Shown here: positions 53,248 through 63,039 of the stretch, piece after piece
How the letters are laid out: each line of letters begins with the position of its first letter
How positions within the stretch are numbered: position 1 is the first letter of the stretch
Source of the DNA: Candidatus Poribacteria bacterium
GTDB taxonomy: Bacteria; Poribacteria; WGA-4E; WGA-3G
Direction: 5' to 3'
DNA length: 64,000 nucleotides
NCBI GenBank assembly: GCA_012270865.1
Contig: JAAXHL010000132.1
Location: 1 to 64,000, forward strand
Notes under the pieces: generated by a model
The model's input: the letters and a program-made list of their open reading frames with translations, nothing else
Told to the model about the DNA's origin: nothing
Databases searched by the model: none
Translations under genes and position numbers: made by a program

Positions 53248-55800
53248 TTACTTGCGTATCAACATCTTGCGAGTTGCGTTGAAATCGCCTGCTTTAAGTG
53301 TATAGAAATACAGACCACTCGCCACAGGTTCACCGACTGCATTTCTGCCATCCCAATGCGCCGCACGACTCCGAGTCTGATAGATACCCGCAGGTTGATG
53401 TCCTAACGCCAGCGTCCGCACCAATTTCCCATCGGAAGAATAGACACGCAACGTCACATTCGCAGCCTCTGCCAACTGATACGGTATCCACGTCTCAGGA
53501 TTGAATGGGTTCGGATAGTTCGGAAGTAGTGCCGTTTCTGTCGGCGTTAGCATCACCAATAACTGTTCAAGGAAGTGAATACCTCTTTGAGACGTTGGAT
53601 CCGTGAGGTCTAAGTGCTGTGCTTGTGTAAGCCAGTGTTGTATATCTTTTGGATTAAGCATCACAACGGAGGGCGCGGCAGCCGCGTTAGCCAACGCTCT
53701 TGCGACTTTGATCAGGTCCGCGATGTCAACAACACCGTCCCCGTTCACGTCAGCAGCGTTTGGACCTGTCTGTCCGAAATTCGCGGCTACAAGCACTAAA
53801 TCGTGGACATCTTCAACGCCATCGCCGTTCACATCCGCCTCCAACGGCGAGGGTGCCACTGTCGCTCCAAAATCCCACAAGAGTATTATCCCACCAGCCC
53901 CAGCTGTGGCGAGTGTTTTTCCATCCCGGCTGAACGCGACACTCTGAACGCTGTCTGCATACGCCGTAAAGGTCGATTTGAGTTCCCCACTGATAGGATC
54001 CCATAGGCGTACTGTTCTGTCTTTCCAGCCGCCACTACTCGCGAGCGTTTTCCCATCTGGACTGAACGCGACACTGATAATTCTGTCTGTATGTCCTGTG
54101 AGGGCAATCTTGTGCTCGCCAGTCTCAACATCCCACAAATGCACGTCCGAATCCGTACCACCACTTGCGAGCGTCTGTCCATCTGGACTGAATACAAGGG
54201 CCCAGGGATCCCCTATATATCCACTCAGACTCAGTTTCTGCTGCCTATTTGCAACATCCCATAAATATATTTCCCCGCGACCGCTGCTTGCGAGTGTGTT
54301 ACCATCTGGGCTAAAGGCTATATTATATACACTCTCTTTATGAGCAGTGAGTGTCGCTAAATGATTGCCTGTAGCCGTATCCCACAGGCACACATTCTTG
54401 TCACGCCTCGCGCCGCAACTTGCAAGCACACTGCCATCGGGACTAAACGCGACATCATAAACACTGTCCTTATGTCCAATGAGGGTCATTTTATGTGTAC
54501 CTGTAGCAGCGTCCCATAACCTTACTGTGTAGTCATCTACGAACCAACTGTTGATAACAGTTATACCACCGCTACTCGCAACCGTTCGACCATCCGGACT
54601 GAAATCAACGGATTCGATGGGACCTATGTGTCCAGTAAATGTAGTTCTGTTATTACCAGTGATCGTATCCCAGAGTCGTACAGTTCGATCCCAACTGCCG
54701 CTCACAATCGTTCGACCCTCTGGGCTGAACGCGATACTTGAGAAACCTGTTGTATGCCCAGTGATTGTCGCTCTATGCTCAAAATTCACAGCATCCCATA
54801 ATATCACCGTGTCGTCACCACTACTGCCGAAGGTCGCACCAACACCACTACCACTGGCGAAAGTCCTACCATCTGGACTAAATGCTACACTTGATACACT
54901 TCCGGTATGTGCCACGAGCGTAGTCTTGTAAGAGGCACTCGCAACCTCCCACAATATCACTGTGCTATCTTGGCTCCCACTTGCAAGCACGTTACCGTCC
55001 GGACTGAATGCTACGCTATGGACACCATCTACATGTCCAATGAGTGTCGTTTTCAGTTTACCGCTGTTAACATCCCAAAGCCCTACTGTACTATCTAACC
55101 AACCGCCGCAACTGGCAAGTGTGTGCCCATCTGGGCTAAACGCAATCTCCTTGACACCATTTACATCGGTATCAAGTGTGGATTTAAGTGTACTGGTAGC
55201 AACATCCCAGAGCCGGATTATCTGATCTTTCCAATCGCCACTACTCGCGAGCGTTTTCCCATCTGGGCTGAACGCCACACTTGAGATACCGGCTGTATGT
55301 CCGGTGAGTGTCGCTTTGAGAGTCCCTGTATCAACGTCCCAGAGTTTGACCAACCCTTCCTTCTCATCTCCACCAGTTGCGAGCGTTTTCCCATCTGGAC
55401 TGAACGCTACACTCGTAATGTCGGCTGTGTGTCCTGTAAGAGTAACTCTGTGTTCGCCTGTGGCAACGTCCCACAGATAAAACTCGTGTGAAATACTGCC
55501 AGCGAGCATTTTAACATCCGGACTAAACGCTACACTCGAAACACTTCCTGTACGCGTTGTAAGCAGATTCAGTTCTTTACCTGTGTATCCATCATAAATC
55601 CAAATACCGATGTCGCTTGCAACGGCAAGCAGCTCGCTATCCGGTGAAAAAACTATATTACCATACACGCTGCCTTTCCCCAGTCTCATTTTGGCACCAT
55701 CAGGTAACCCCCATTGTGTATAATCCTGAGCAAAGGCATCCAGGGGGAAGAAGATTGAAATGAGAAGTAATATTAAAATTGAAAATTGCATCGTTTTCAT
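53248..55800 (-). CDS. Secreted WD40-dockerin protein with C-terminal sorting domain
   Basis: 850 residues. A signal peptide (MKTMQFSILILLLISIFF, cleavage near AFA) leads to about 14 WD40 units (VAFSPDGKTLAS, DxxVxLWD), so two propellers. Around residue 655-705 are two dockerin-like calcium loops, ADVNGDGVEDVHDLVLVAAN and ADVNGDGVVDIADLIKVARA. The last 90 residues (PNYPNPFNPETWIPYQLAEA to ASGLYFYTLKAGDFNATRKM) are a FlgD-Ig/type A sorting-like domain. It should be exported and attached or released at the surface, possibly by a cohesin partner. A paralogue follows at 55937-58525. Ribosome site aggaga 12 nt upstream. Repeats at its flanks are intergenic palindromes. Confidence 0.88.
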   Translation of the reverse strand: MKTMQFSILILLLISIFFPLDAFAQDYTQWGLPDGAKMRLGKGSVYGNIVFSPDSELLAVASDIGIWIYDGYTGKELNLLTTRTGSVSSVAFSPDVKMLAGSISHEFYLWDVATGEHRVTLTGHTADITSVAFSPDGKTLATGGDEKEGLVKLWDVDTGTLKATLTGHTAGISSVAFSPDGKTLASSGDWKDQIIRLWDVATSTLKSTLDTDVNGVKEIAFSPDGHTLASCGGWLDSTVGLWDVNSGKLKTTLIGHVDGVHSVAFSPDGNVLASGSQDSTVILWEVASASYKTTLVAHTGSVSSVAFSPDGRTFASGSGVGATFGSSGDDTVILWDAVNFEHRATITGHTTGFSSIAFSPEGRTIVSGSWDRTVRLWDTITGNNRTTFTGHIGPIESVDFSPDGRTVASSGGITVINSWFVDDYTVRLWDAATGTHKMTLIGHKDSVYDVAFSPDGSVLASCGARRDKNVCLWDTATGNHLATLTAHKESVYNIAFSPDGNTLASSGRGEIYLWDVANRQQKLSLSGYIGDPWALVFSPDGQTLASGGTDSDVHLWDVETGEHKIALTGHTDRIISVAFSPDGKTLASSGGWKDRTVRLWDPISGELKSTFTAYADSVQSVAFSRDGKTLATAGAGGIILLWDFGATVAPSPLEADVNGDGVEDVHDLVLVAANFGQTGPNAADVNGDGVVDIADLIKVARALANAAAAPSVVMLNPKDIQHWLTQAQHLDLTDPTSQRGIHFLEQLLVMLTPTETALLPNYPNPFNPETWIPYQLAEAANVTLRVYSSDGKLVRTLALGHQPAGIYQTRSRAAHWDGRNAVGEPVASGLYFYTLKAGDFNATRKMLIRK

Positions 55801-55817
55801 CGGTTCAGTCTCCTATA

Positions 55818-55930
55818 TTGGTCGTCGGTTAACAGTTATCAGCTAAGAGATGCTTTGGCGGATCAAGGTCTCTTTAACTGATGACTGACAACTTAAAGGT
55901 TTTCGCAGAAAACCGTACTGAAAACTACGT
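55818..55930. repeat. Imperfect palindrome of the intergenic repeat family
   Basis: gtcggttaacagttatcagc, then aagagatgctttgg ... tctctttaactgatgactga, followed by ttttcgcagaaaaccgtact. It fills the space between the two WD40-dockerin genes. Confidence 0.75.
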
Positions 55931-55936
55931 ACCCGT

Positions 55937-58525
55937 TTACTTCCGTATGACCATCCGCCGCGTCGCCGTGAATCTTCCTGCCGACAGCGTATAGAAATAG
56001 ATACCACTTGCAACAGGTTCTCCAAACGCATTCTTACCATCCCAATACGCAGCCTGACCACGACTTTGATAAATACCCGCAGGTCGGCACCCTAATACCA
56101 GCGTCCGCACCGATTCTCCACTCGTAGCATAGATGCGGATTGTCACATCCGTTGTCTCTGCTAACTGATACGGAATCCACGTCTCTGGATTAAACGGATT
56201 TGGGTAGTTGGGCAGAAGCATCGTCTCTCGCGGGGTTAGTACAGCCAAGAGGCTTTGAAGAACAGCGATGCCGCTTTGGAAAATAGGTGATTTGTCATTA
56301 ACTTGCTGTGCCTGCTTTAACCACTGTTCCACCTCCGCGGCGGTAAGCAATTCTGTCGGTCGCGAATGTGCCGATGGTGCACCGTTGTCCGCCGTAAGGG
56401 CACCAGCAACTAACAAGATATCCGCGATGTCAACAGTTCCATCCCCGTTAACATCCGCACCGTTTTCTACTCCAGACTGCCCGAAGTGTGAGGCAACGAA
56501 AATCAAATCTTGGAGGTCTACTGCACCATCACGATTTACATCTTCAGCGAGTTGTGCGGTTTCGTAGGGGTTAGGTGACCTAACCCCTACGTCTGGGTTC
56601 ATATCCCACAGAAATACTATGCCATCCCAACCACCGCTTGCAAGGGTCTGACCATCTGGACTAAACGCAATCTCAGTGATACCGTACGTATGTCCAAAGA
56701 AGGTCGTTTTTAGCGTACCCGTATCAACATCCCATAGTTTGACGGTGGTATCATCCCGATACCCACAACTTGCAAGCGTTTTACCATCCGGACTGAACAC
56801 AACATCATTGATCCCGTGCGTATGTGCCACGATAGTGGTTCTCGGTTCGCCGGTGTTAACATCCCATAGAATTATGGTGTTGTCGTCGCTACCGCTTGCA
56901 AGGAGGTTGCCATCTGGACTAAACGCTACACTCACGACAGTATCTGTATGTCCGGTGAAGGTTGCTTTATGGGCATCAGTCACAACATCCCACAGACGCA
57001 CCGTGTTGTCCTCACTACTACTCGCAAGGGTTCGGCTATCAGAACTGAAGGCGACCGAAGTGACACTATCTGTATGACCAATAAGTGCCGTTTTATAGGT
57101 CCGTCCGGCATACCATAGCTGCACGCTGTTACCCGCACTACGGGCAAGAAATCTGCCATCGGGGCTGAGAGCAATTGATATGTATCTGACATAACCGCTT
57201 GTTGTTTGCCCGTATCCTCTGATAGTTGCCCTATGTGTCCGGCTGCTAACGTCCCACAGATGCGTTGGCGTACCACCACCTTCACTGACAAGTGTATTTC
57301 CATCTGGACTGAAAGCCAAACTGGCATTAGTTGTCCAGTCTCCTACAAACAGTGCCGCTTCGTGTGTACGTGTGGCGATATCCCACAGATGGATTTGCTC
57401 GGAACTCCCGCTTGCGAGTGTTTTGCTATCTGGACTGAAGGCAAGTGAATACACACCATTTGTATGACCGGCGATTGATAATTTGCGCGTACCACTATCA
57501 ATATCCCATAGATACAGTTTATCATAACCACCACTTGCGAGGGTTTTACCATCTGGACTGAATGTAACGGAAAAAATACCTGACAGATGCCCGAGGAACT
57601 CCGCTTTGTGCGTCGCACTCGCGACATCCCATAGATGTAATTCGCCCCTCCAGCTTCCAGTGACGAGCGTACGGCTGTCTGGGCTGAAAGCGGTACAATT
57701 GGCATCTGTATTAAAGGCTGCTTTGTGCGTGCCGGTGATTGCATCCCATAAGCGTAACTTATCTTCATTGGTACTTGAACTCGCGAATGTGCGACCATCT
57801 GGACTGAAGGCAATATTAGAGATGCCATCGGTATGTTCCGTGAGGGTCGTTTTGTGCGTGCCGGTCGCAACATCCCAGAAACGCACCGTTTCATCCCAAC
57901 TGCCACTTGCAAGCGTCGTACCATCTGGACTGAAGGCGATTGAAGTGATTACGTGTGTATGTCCAATCAGCTCTGTTTTGTGCGCGCCAGAGGCGGCATC
58001 CCATAGGATTATCTTAGCATCTGTAGTTCCCCCAGCAACTATGAGACCATCTGGGCTGAAAGTCATTCTCCGAACTTTCGAGGTATCCCCGCTAAGGGGT
58101 ACTTTGTTTTCGCTATCGGCTACGTTCCACAGGTATACCGTCTCGTCTGGTCCCCAACTGGCAACAGTACTACCATCTGGACTCACGGCAAGATAATCTG
58201 ATAGCTTGTCTGTGATTAAGTCCAGTTCCACACCGCTGTGTGCATCATAGACCCAAATCCCAACAGAATTTTTTACCATCAGGTGCTTGCCATCAGCGGA
58301 AAACTTTAAACCGCCCGCACCTCCCTTACCAAGACGCGCCTTAGCCCCTTCAGGCAAATCCCATTGGGTGTAATTTTGGGAAAAAGCAATCGGTAGAAAA
58401 ATGACCAAAACCATAAAGACCGTTAACATTGACCTCTTTATCGGAGTTCCAGCAAGAAAACGCGTACGGCATAAAATAACTTTAGAACATCTTGTTAGTA
58501 TGTTTTGGAATTGCATCCTTTTCAT
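55937..58525 (-). CDS. Secreted WD40-dockerin protein with C-terminal sorting domain (paralogue)
   Basis: 862 residues from ATG 58525. A long basic N-terminus precedes the signal segment (SMLTVFMVLVIFLPIAFSQ). WD40 units run from about 60 to 650, with the same N-terminal cap as the neighbour (KARLGKGGAGGLKFSADG, IWVYD). A dockerin pair (EDVNRDGAVDLQDLIFVAS and GADVNGDGTVDIADILLVAG) lies near 665-720, and the C-terminus is PNYPNPFNPETWIPYQLAET through YFYTLSAGRFTATRRMVIRK. Same architecture as the neighbouring gene, presumably from duplication. ggagagg lies about ten nt upstream; further ATG codons to 58597 are in frame but less likely. Confidence 0.88.
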   Translation of the reverse strand: MKRMQFQNILTRCSKVILCRTRFLAGTPIKRSMLTVFMVLVIFLPIAFSQNYTQWDLPEGAKARLGKGGAGGLKFSADGKHLMVKNSVGIWVYDAHSGVELDLITDKLSDYLAVSPDGSTVASWGPDETVYLWNVADSENKVPLSGDTSKVRRMTFSPDGLIVAGGTTDAKIILWDAASGAHKTELIGHTHVITSIAFSPDGTTLASGSWDETVRFWDVATGTHKTTLTEHTDGISNIAFSPDGRTFASSSTNEDKLRLWDAITGTHKAAFNTDANCTAFSPDSRTLVTGSWRGELHLWDVASATHKAEFLGHLSGIFSVTFSPDGKTLASGGYDKLYLWDIDSGTRKLSIAGHTNGVYSLAFSPDSKTLASGSSEQIHLWDIATRTHEAALFVGDWTTNASLAFSPDGNTLVSEGGGTPTHLWDVSSRTHRATIRGYGQTTSGYVRYISIALSPDGRFLARSAGNSVQLWYAGRTYKTALIGHTDSVTSVAFSSDSRTLASSSEDNTVRLWDVVTDAHKATFTGHTDTVVSVAFSPDGNLLASGSDDNTIILWDVNTGEPRTTIVAHTHGINDVVFSPDGKTLASCGYRDDTTVKLWDVDTGTLKTTFFGHTYGITEIAFSPDGQTLASGGWDGIVFLWDMNPDVGVRSPNPYETAQLAEDVNRDGAVDLQDLIFVASHFGQSGVENGADVNGDGTVDIADILLVAGALTADNGAPSAHSRPTELLTAAEVEQWLKQAQQVNDKSPIFQSGIAVLQSLLAVLTPRETMLLPNYPNPFNPETWIPYQLAETTDVTIRIYATSGESVRTLVLGCRPAGIYQSRGQAAYWDGKNAFGEPVASGIYFYTLSAGRFTATRRMVIRK

Positions 58526-58674
58526 GGGTTCGCCTTCCTCTCCTATCCGGTTTCCGGTAGTAAATCCTTTGCAATAGCGTAGCAAATATGATGCCAATTA
58601 TATGTATGAACCCTAAAGATACGACTCTGCCCTGACTTTCACGTATTCAATGGTCAATAGGCGACGAGCTTATA

Positions 58675-58721
58675 ATAAAAAAATGCCAAGCATTGTTCAT
58701 AATTTGAACACGCTCGGCGTT
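58675..58721 (-). terminator. Intrinsic terminator on the minus strand
   Basis: On the minus strand the arm aacgccgagcgtgttca (plus 58705-58721) pairs with tgaacaatgcttggcatt (plus 58682-58699) with one bulge, followed by a run of seven T (plus A tract 58677-58683). It is the likely stop for transcripts coming from the ABC ATPase gene at 58986-59936. Confidence 0.65.
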
Positions 58722-58749
58722 TATACGCGAACCTCGGAAATTGTTAACT

Positions 58750-58880
58750 ATATAGGACTTACGCATGCTGCTCTTTTGTAGCACAAACTTCCCAGTTTGT
58801 GGCAGGAAACCGCTGTTTTCTCCGAAAATTCTCATCTAACAGAACGGGACGAAGTCAAAATTGCGTAAGTCCTGCTATAT
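58750..58880. mobile_element. Small inverted-repeat element (GGACTTACGCA ends)
   Basis: The left end atataggacttacgcat (58750-58766) and right end attgcgtaagtcctgctatat (58860-58880) are imperfect inverted repeats sharing the core ggacttacgca. Between them lies cacaaacttcccagtttgtg, a palindrome near 58783-58803. About 131 bp, non-coding. The same core marks the element at 63922-64000. No clear target duplication is seen. Confidence 0.65.
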
Positions 58881-58985
58881 TCGGTTTCTGACTGCAAGGG
58901 ACCTAACCTGCACAAAAATGGGCAGTCCTTATTTCAAATTGGACAATCTGGGGCAGATGTGAAACTACTTCCGCGATGCGGTCGG

Positions 58986-59936
58986 CTACCCAACCAAGTA
59001 TTTAAACACGGAAGAGAGATTGTCATCAGGCGAGTAAAGTTGGGAAACGTTCAATTCGTTTTCGATGAGGAGTTCCGGAAGCCGAGTATAGAAAGCATCC
59101 GGCTTGGCAGTTTCAATAACAATATCCCCCGCTGCGTCTGTTTCTGGTTCTTCCACAACGTTCCCGTTATTGACAAAGGTAACGCTCAGAATATCCGCAA
59201 ATGGGAGGCAGACTTGCGCTAAACGGCGCGGTTCGTCGGTACTCAAATAGACTTTATGCGGGTGTTCGTCAATCAGTTCCCGAATATCGGAGATGGTGCC
59301 TTCTGCAAGGATACGTCCCTGATGGATGAGCAGAATCGTCTCCGTTAGTGCTTCAATCTCGTAAAGGATATGGCTCGAAACGACGATGCTAATGCCTTTC
59401 TCAGCGAGGTCTTTTAGCAAGGCAAGGACGTGTCGTCTGCCGTTCGGGTCTAATCCGGTGAGCGGTTCGTCAAGGAATAGGAGTTCCGGTTCGTGTACCA
59501 ATGCCTGCGCGAGTTTAATGCGCTGCCGCATCCCTTTACTATAAGAGCCGATAGGTTTGTCCTTTGCCGATAGCATGTCCACCGTTTCCAATACCTGTAG
59601 ACTCCGAGACTTGACTTCTGTTTCGTCGTATCCGCTTAATGTGGCGAAAAATGTGACGTACTCAAATCCGCTCATGAATTGATATGCCAGTTCTATATCG
59701 GGGCAATAGCCGAACCGACGCGTCAACTCCGGATTGTTCCATACCTTTTGGTTCAGTACTTTAACTGTGCCTTGATTCGGTTTAAGTTGTCCCGTCATCA
59801 GCTTGATTAAACTGGTTTTCCCGGCACCGTTTGGACCCAATAGACCCGTTATTCCGGGATAAATTGCGAGTGTTACGTCATTCACCCCCATAACTTCGCC
59901 GTACCATTTAGATAGATTTTCTGTTTGAACGATCAT
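58986..59936 (-). CDS. ABC transporter ATP-binding protein
   Basis: 316 residues, one ATPase domain. Walker A is GPNGAGKT (34-41), the signature is YSKGMRQR (132-139) and Walker B is ELLFLDEP (151-158), followed by VSSHILYE (switch His). The closest family by layout is the ABC-2/CcmA-like exporter ATPases (gliding or drug-exporter style), which pair with a separate membrane protein; none is adjacent here, so the partner is elsewhere. Residues after about 230 form an extra C-terminal domain of unknown function. It runs into a terminator at 58675. Confidence 0.88.
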   Translation of the reverse strand: MIVQTENLSKWYGEVMGVNDVTLAIYPGITGLLGPNGAGKTSLIKLMTGQLKPNQGTVKVLNQKVWNNPELTRRFGYCPDIELAYQFMSGFEYVTFFATLSGYDETEVKSRSLQVLETVDMLSAKDKPIGSYSKGMRQRIKLAQALVHEPELLFLDEPLTGLDPNGRRHVLALLKDLAEKGISIVVSSHILYEIEALTETILLIHQGRILAEGTISDIRELIDEHPHKVYLSTDEPRRLAQVCLPFADILSVTFVNNGNVVEEPETDAAGDIVIETAKPDAFYTRLPELLIENELNVSQLYSPDDNLSSVFKYLVG

Positions 59937-59955
59937 CTAATGTTCCTTTTTTAGT

Positions 59956-60048
59956 TATAAGTGGTAGGTTAGGTTTCCGTTGCGTCTGGGACATTTCCTG
60001 TTACTGCCACAAGAATCCTCTTAACTTATAACCTATAACTGTTAACTA
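59956..60048. repeat. Imperfect palindrome of the intergenic repeat family
   Basis: Left arm ttataagtggtaggttaggt; right arm with aacttataacctataactgt and taactactga units. It separates the PfkB kinase gene from the ABC ATPase gene. Confidence 0.7.
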
Positions 60049-60972
60049 CTGACGCCTAATTTTCAAGGTCTCTTCGAGATTCTGGATGCCTTCGGTGGCT
60101 CCCATAGCCGTGACACATGCTGCCCCCGCCGCGGATGCCAATTCAGCAGTCGCTTTCAAGTCCCAATCCATAAGAGTACCGGCGAGAAAACCGGCGCAGT
60201 AAGCATCCCCCGCACCTGTGCCATCAACGACGTTGACAAGATAGGTAGGCACAAAGAGTTCTGTTTCCCGTGTAGAGACATAGCTACCGTTCTCACCCAT
60301 CTTAATCGCAATAGTATCAATATCGTAAGTGTCCCGCAAAAATTCGGCAATTTCACGGCACTCAGACAAACCCGTGAGATGTTGTGCTTCAACGATACTC
60401 GGCATAAAAATGTCTACATGTTGCAAGCACGGTGCTAACGTCTCCATCCATTTTCCGGTGGCATCGTATGCTGTGTCGAGCGAGGTGGTTATCCCTTGTG
60501 CTTTCGCCTCTCGGAGAACATTTGCCATCGGAGTACCATCAAAACTTGGCATGACAAGTGCCCCAGCAATGTGCAGAATTTTAGCGGTTTTAATAAGTTC
60601 CCAATCAAGGTCTGCTTCATAGAGTTCACCGTTCGCACCGATGTAGTGATAAAAAGTCCGTTCACCGTCGGACGCGATCGCCACAAACGTAAACGAGGTG
60701 CTGACTTCGGTACCTTGGCGCATGCCTGCAACGTCAACCCCGTTGTCTGAAAGCGTTTTCAGAAGCAGATCGCCGAAAGTGTCGGTGCCAACTTTACCCA
60801 TTGCACCGGTAGAAATACCCAAGCGCGCCAGTGCGATAGCTGTGTTATTAGCACAACCCCCAGTATGTATCTCAAGTTCATCGAAAAGTGCTAATTTCCC
60901 TCTTTCAGGAAACTGATCTATCGGTCGTCCAAGTACATCAACGACGTAAATACCGAGCGATAGCACGTCCAT
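60046..60972 (-). CDS. PfkB-family sugar/nucleoside kinase
   Basis: 308 residues of the ribokinase/PfkB superfamily. The N-terminal signature is HTGGCANNTAIALARLG (near 36-52), and the ATP-binding/catalytic motif is DGTGAGDAYCAGFL, with Asp256 as the likely base and the GTGAG anion hole. It probably phosphorylates a sugar, sugar acid or nucleoside; the exact substrate cannot be told from sequence. Its start at 60972 is followed upstream by a short gap to the membrane protein gene. It is likely in a run with the ABC ATPase gene, separated by a palindrome. Confidence 0.85.
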   Translation of the reverse strand: MDVLSLGIYVVDVLGRPIDQFPERGKLALFDELEIHTGGCANNTAIALARLGISTGAMGKVGTDTFGDLLLKTLSDNGVDVAGMRQGTEVSTSFTFVAIASDGERTFYHYIGANGELYEADLDWELIKTAKILHIAGALVMPSFDGTPMANVLREAKAQGITTSLDTAYDATGKWMETLAPCLQHVDIFMPSIVEAQHLTGLSECREIAEFLRDTYDIDTIAIKMGENGSYVSTRETELFVPTYLVNVVDGTGAGDAYCAGFLAGTLMDWDLKATAELASAAGAACVTAMGATEGIQNLEETLKIRRQ

Positions 60973-61032
60973 AGTTTACCTCTTGATAGAAAGCGTCGTA
61001 AAGAACATCTAATTTTTCTCTCGTACTGTTTT

Positions 61033-63003
61033 CTAAAGCCCAGGTGTCGGACGAAAGATCACTAAAGTTTCATCGTCTGTCTTAACGTTTCCGTCTACTC
61101 CTATATCTGTAAATCCATGCGAAGTCCATCCGATCAAATAGGGTGGCAGACTTGCATCCGCCTTTGCCGCGAGATGTCGTAACACATACTCCTGCCGTAG
61201 AATTCGGGCAAACCATTCCCGTTTGCCACTTAATTCTTCAGCAGGCGGTATTTGCGGCGTGAGTTGCAGTTGCCGTGCTGCTGTTGAAAGTTCCAGTTCG
61301 GCATCAAGCGGAACATCTCCTAAGTACGTCATCTCTTTACCTGTAACATACCACGCATTTTCAAGGATACGCGGAAGTCCGGATTCACCGAGAACGCGAT
61401 TTCCGATATTTAGAGATGTGCGCGCGTTCTCGGTCAAATCCAAAAATACTTCTTTCATGTATGTCGTAGGATGCCACGGATCCACGAGCAGCTCCCGTAG
61501 TTGAACTTGCGAATCTTGAAAGAGTGTCCCGATTTTTTGACGATCTTCCACGCGTGAGTCCTCGACTTTTTGATGACGAATAAAACTCCCTTTTTTGTAA
61601 TCGATAGATGTTTCAGCACGCGCTGCAGCCCTAACGGAAACGTAACTTAATAAGTGCGCACGCTGCCGCTCAGGATAAACTGATAAAATTGACAGCCGAT
61701 CTGCTGTAATGCTGTTCGGCAACACATTTCGGGCGGCTGCAATTGTGCTGACCGACAGTAGAACCAATACACATCCGCCTATCCAATAGGTGCGTACCTT
61801 CTGTTTTGACTTCCCAAAATAGAACAATAAACCGCCAAAACTGAGTAGATATAGAGGTAAGACAATAAACAACAATTTTACGAGCGGCACCCCGATCAAA
61901 CCGGTTTTGACAGAAGTTGAACGGAATTCCTCGTGAATTTTTTCTTCGTGTTGCAGCGCAAGGGCATACTGATCCGCAAAGTGCCGCGCCGATTTACCGT
62001 GGCGGCTCAATAACCCGTGCCAGAATATTTCGCCTACCTGTTGCTCCGAAAATGGCGGCACATTGTAATCAAACGCGAGGCAGATAATTTGTCCGTCTCC
62101 AAATTTCCGTTTCGCGACGTATATCTGTTCTTCTGTCCCGATCAGCGTTTCACATCCGGCTTTTGGAGCAAACTGAATACGTTCAAACACAGTACTGTTA
62201 GTACCCAGTCCTTGAAAGCCGAGTTTTTCACGCACGGTGTCTGGAAGTCTATCCGTTTTCTGTAGACTTTTCAATTCAACTGGGAGAAAAGGCTCTACGA
62301 AGCTGCCCCGTAGGGTACTAAGGTTGTTCCCTCCCGATAGAATGAGTGTTCCGCCGCGCTGCACCCAATCCAATAATGCTGTCTGTTGTGTTTTAGCAAT
62401 ACGTCTCTCTGTCAAAACCGTCTTACGGATGACCAGCACATCAACTGCACTGTAACCTATCCAGTCCCGTGGCAATAAGGTCGAATTCTGAAGGTATTCA
62501 ACGTGTACCTGCGCGCCATCAGAACCGGCTAACTGCTGTTTATCAATAAATCGTTTGAGTTTATCACCACTTTGTGCTAACACCAATACGAGATAGTCTT
62601 TACGTGAAAGCGGTATAGGTAACGGTACCTCCTGTATCACACTCGGCTGTGTATTCCCCAATGTTGTGTTTTTCGAGGATATTGTCGGCACAAGTTGAAC
62701 GACGAGTTGTGTCGCATTTTTCGGACAATAAACATAGAAACTTTTCTGTTTTTCCGCAGTAGTGCGGAGATGCAGCTCGGCAGCGTAACGTTCAAGATAC
62801 CTATCTGAAGAAAAACTTCGGACATCCACTACCAAATCCCCGGTAAACGGTGTCGGTTGCTCCCGACCCTGAACGGTGAGTCGTAAGGGTGCCCATGTGC
62901 CTGTTTTGTAACGACCATTGAACCCGAAATTCACATCTGCAGCTTCCGCTACACCGAAGGCAACGGATACCAAAAAAAATGATAGGAAAAGCACGGTTCT
63001 CAT
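61033..63003 (-). CDS. Membrane-anchored protein with GATase-like domain, unknown function
   Basis: 656 residues. A signal peptide (MRTVLFLSFFLVSVAFGVAEA) precedes a periplasmic beta-sandwich region (GRYKTGTWAPLRLTVQGR). A GATase-like segment follows (LLDWVQRGGTLILSGGNNLSTL near 208-229). Two transmembrane helices lie near 373-393 and 402-420 (LLFIVLPLYLLSFGGLLFYFG; YWIGGCVLVLLSVSTIAAA), and the C-terminal 230 residues are again periplasmic. The layout matches a group of large membrane proteins near BatA/VWA-type operons, but I cannot name the family. The gene overlaps nothing and lies 60 nt from the PfkB gene. Confidence 0.7.
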   Translation of the reverse strand: MRTVLFLSFFLVSVAFGVAEAADVNFGFNGRYKTGTWAPLRLTVQGREQPTPFTGDLVVDVRSFSSDRYLERYAAELHLRTTAEKQKSFYVYCPKNATQLVVQLVPTISSKNTTLGNTQPSVIQEVPLPIPLSRKDYLVLVLAQSGDKLKRFIDKQQLAGSDGAQVHVEYLQNSTLLPRDWIGYSAVDVLVIRKTVLTERRIAKTQQTALLDWVQRGGTLILSGGNNLSTLRGSFVEPFLPVELKSLQKTDRLPDTVREKLGFQGLGTNSTVFERIQFAPKAGCETLIGTEEQIYVAKRKFGDGQIICLAFDYNVPPFSEQQVGEIFWHGLLSRHGKSARHFADQYALALQHEEKIHEEFRSTSVKTGLIGVPLVKLLFIVLPLYLLSFGGLLFYFGKSKQKVRTYWIGGCVLVLLSVSTIAAARNVLPNSITADRLSILSVYPERQRAHLLSYVSVRAAARAETSIDYKKGSFIRHQKVEDSRVEDRQKIGTLFQDSQVQLRELLVDPWHPTTYMKEVFLDLTENARTSLNIGNRVLGESGLPRILENAWYVTGKEMTYLGDVPLDAELELSTAARQLQLTPQIPPAEELSGKREWFARILRQEYVLRHLAAKADASLPPYLIGWTSHGFTDIGVDGNVKTDDETLVIFRPTPGL

Positions 63004-63039
63004 TGCTGTTCCTCACCCAAAAAACGATATTGTCGGTCT

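Noticed and set aside
54551..54931. Long open frames antisense to the WD40-dockerin genes (also 57606-58196)
   Set aside because: They mirror the repeat periodicity of the WD40 genes, have no ribosome sites and encode Ser/Val/Pro-rich strings typical of antisense shadow frames.
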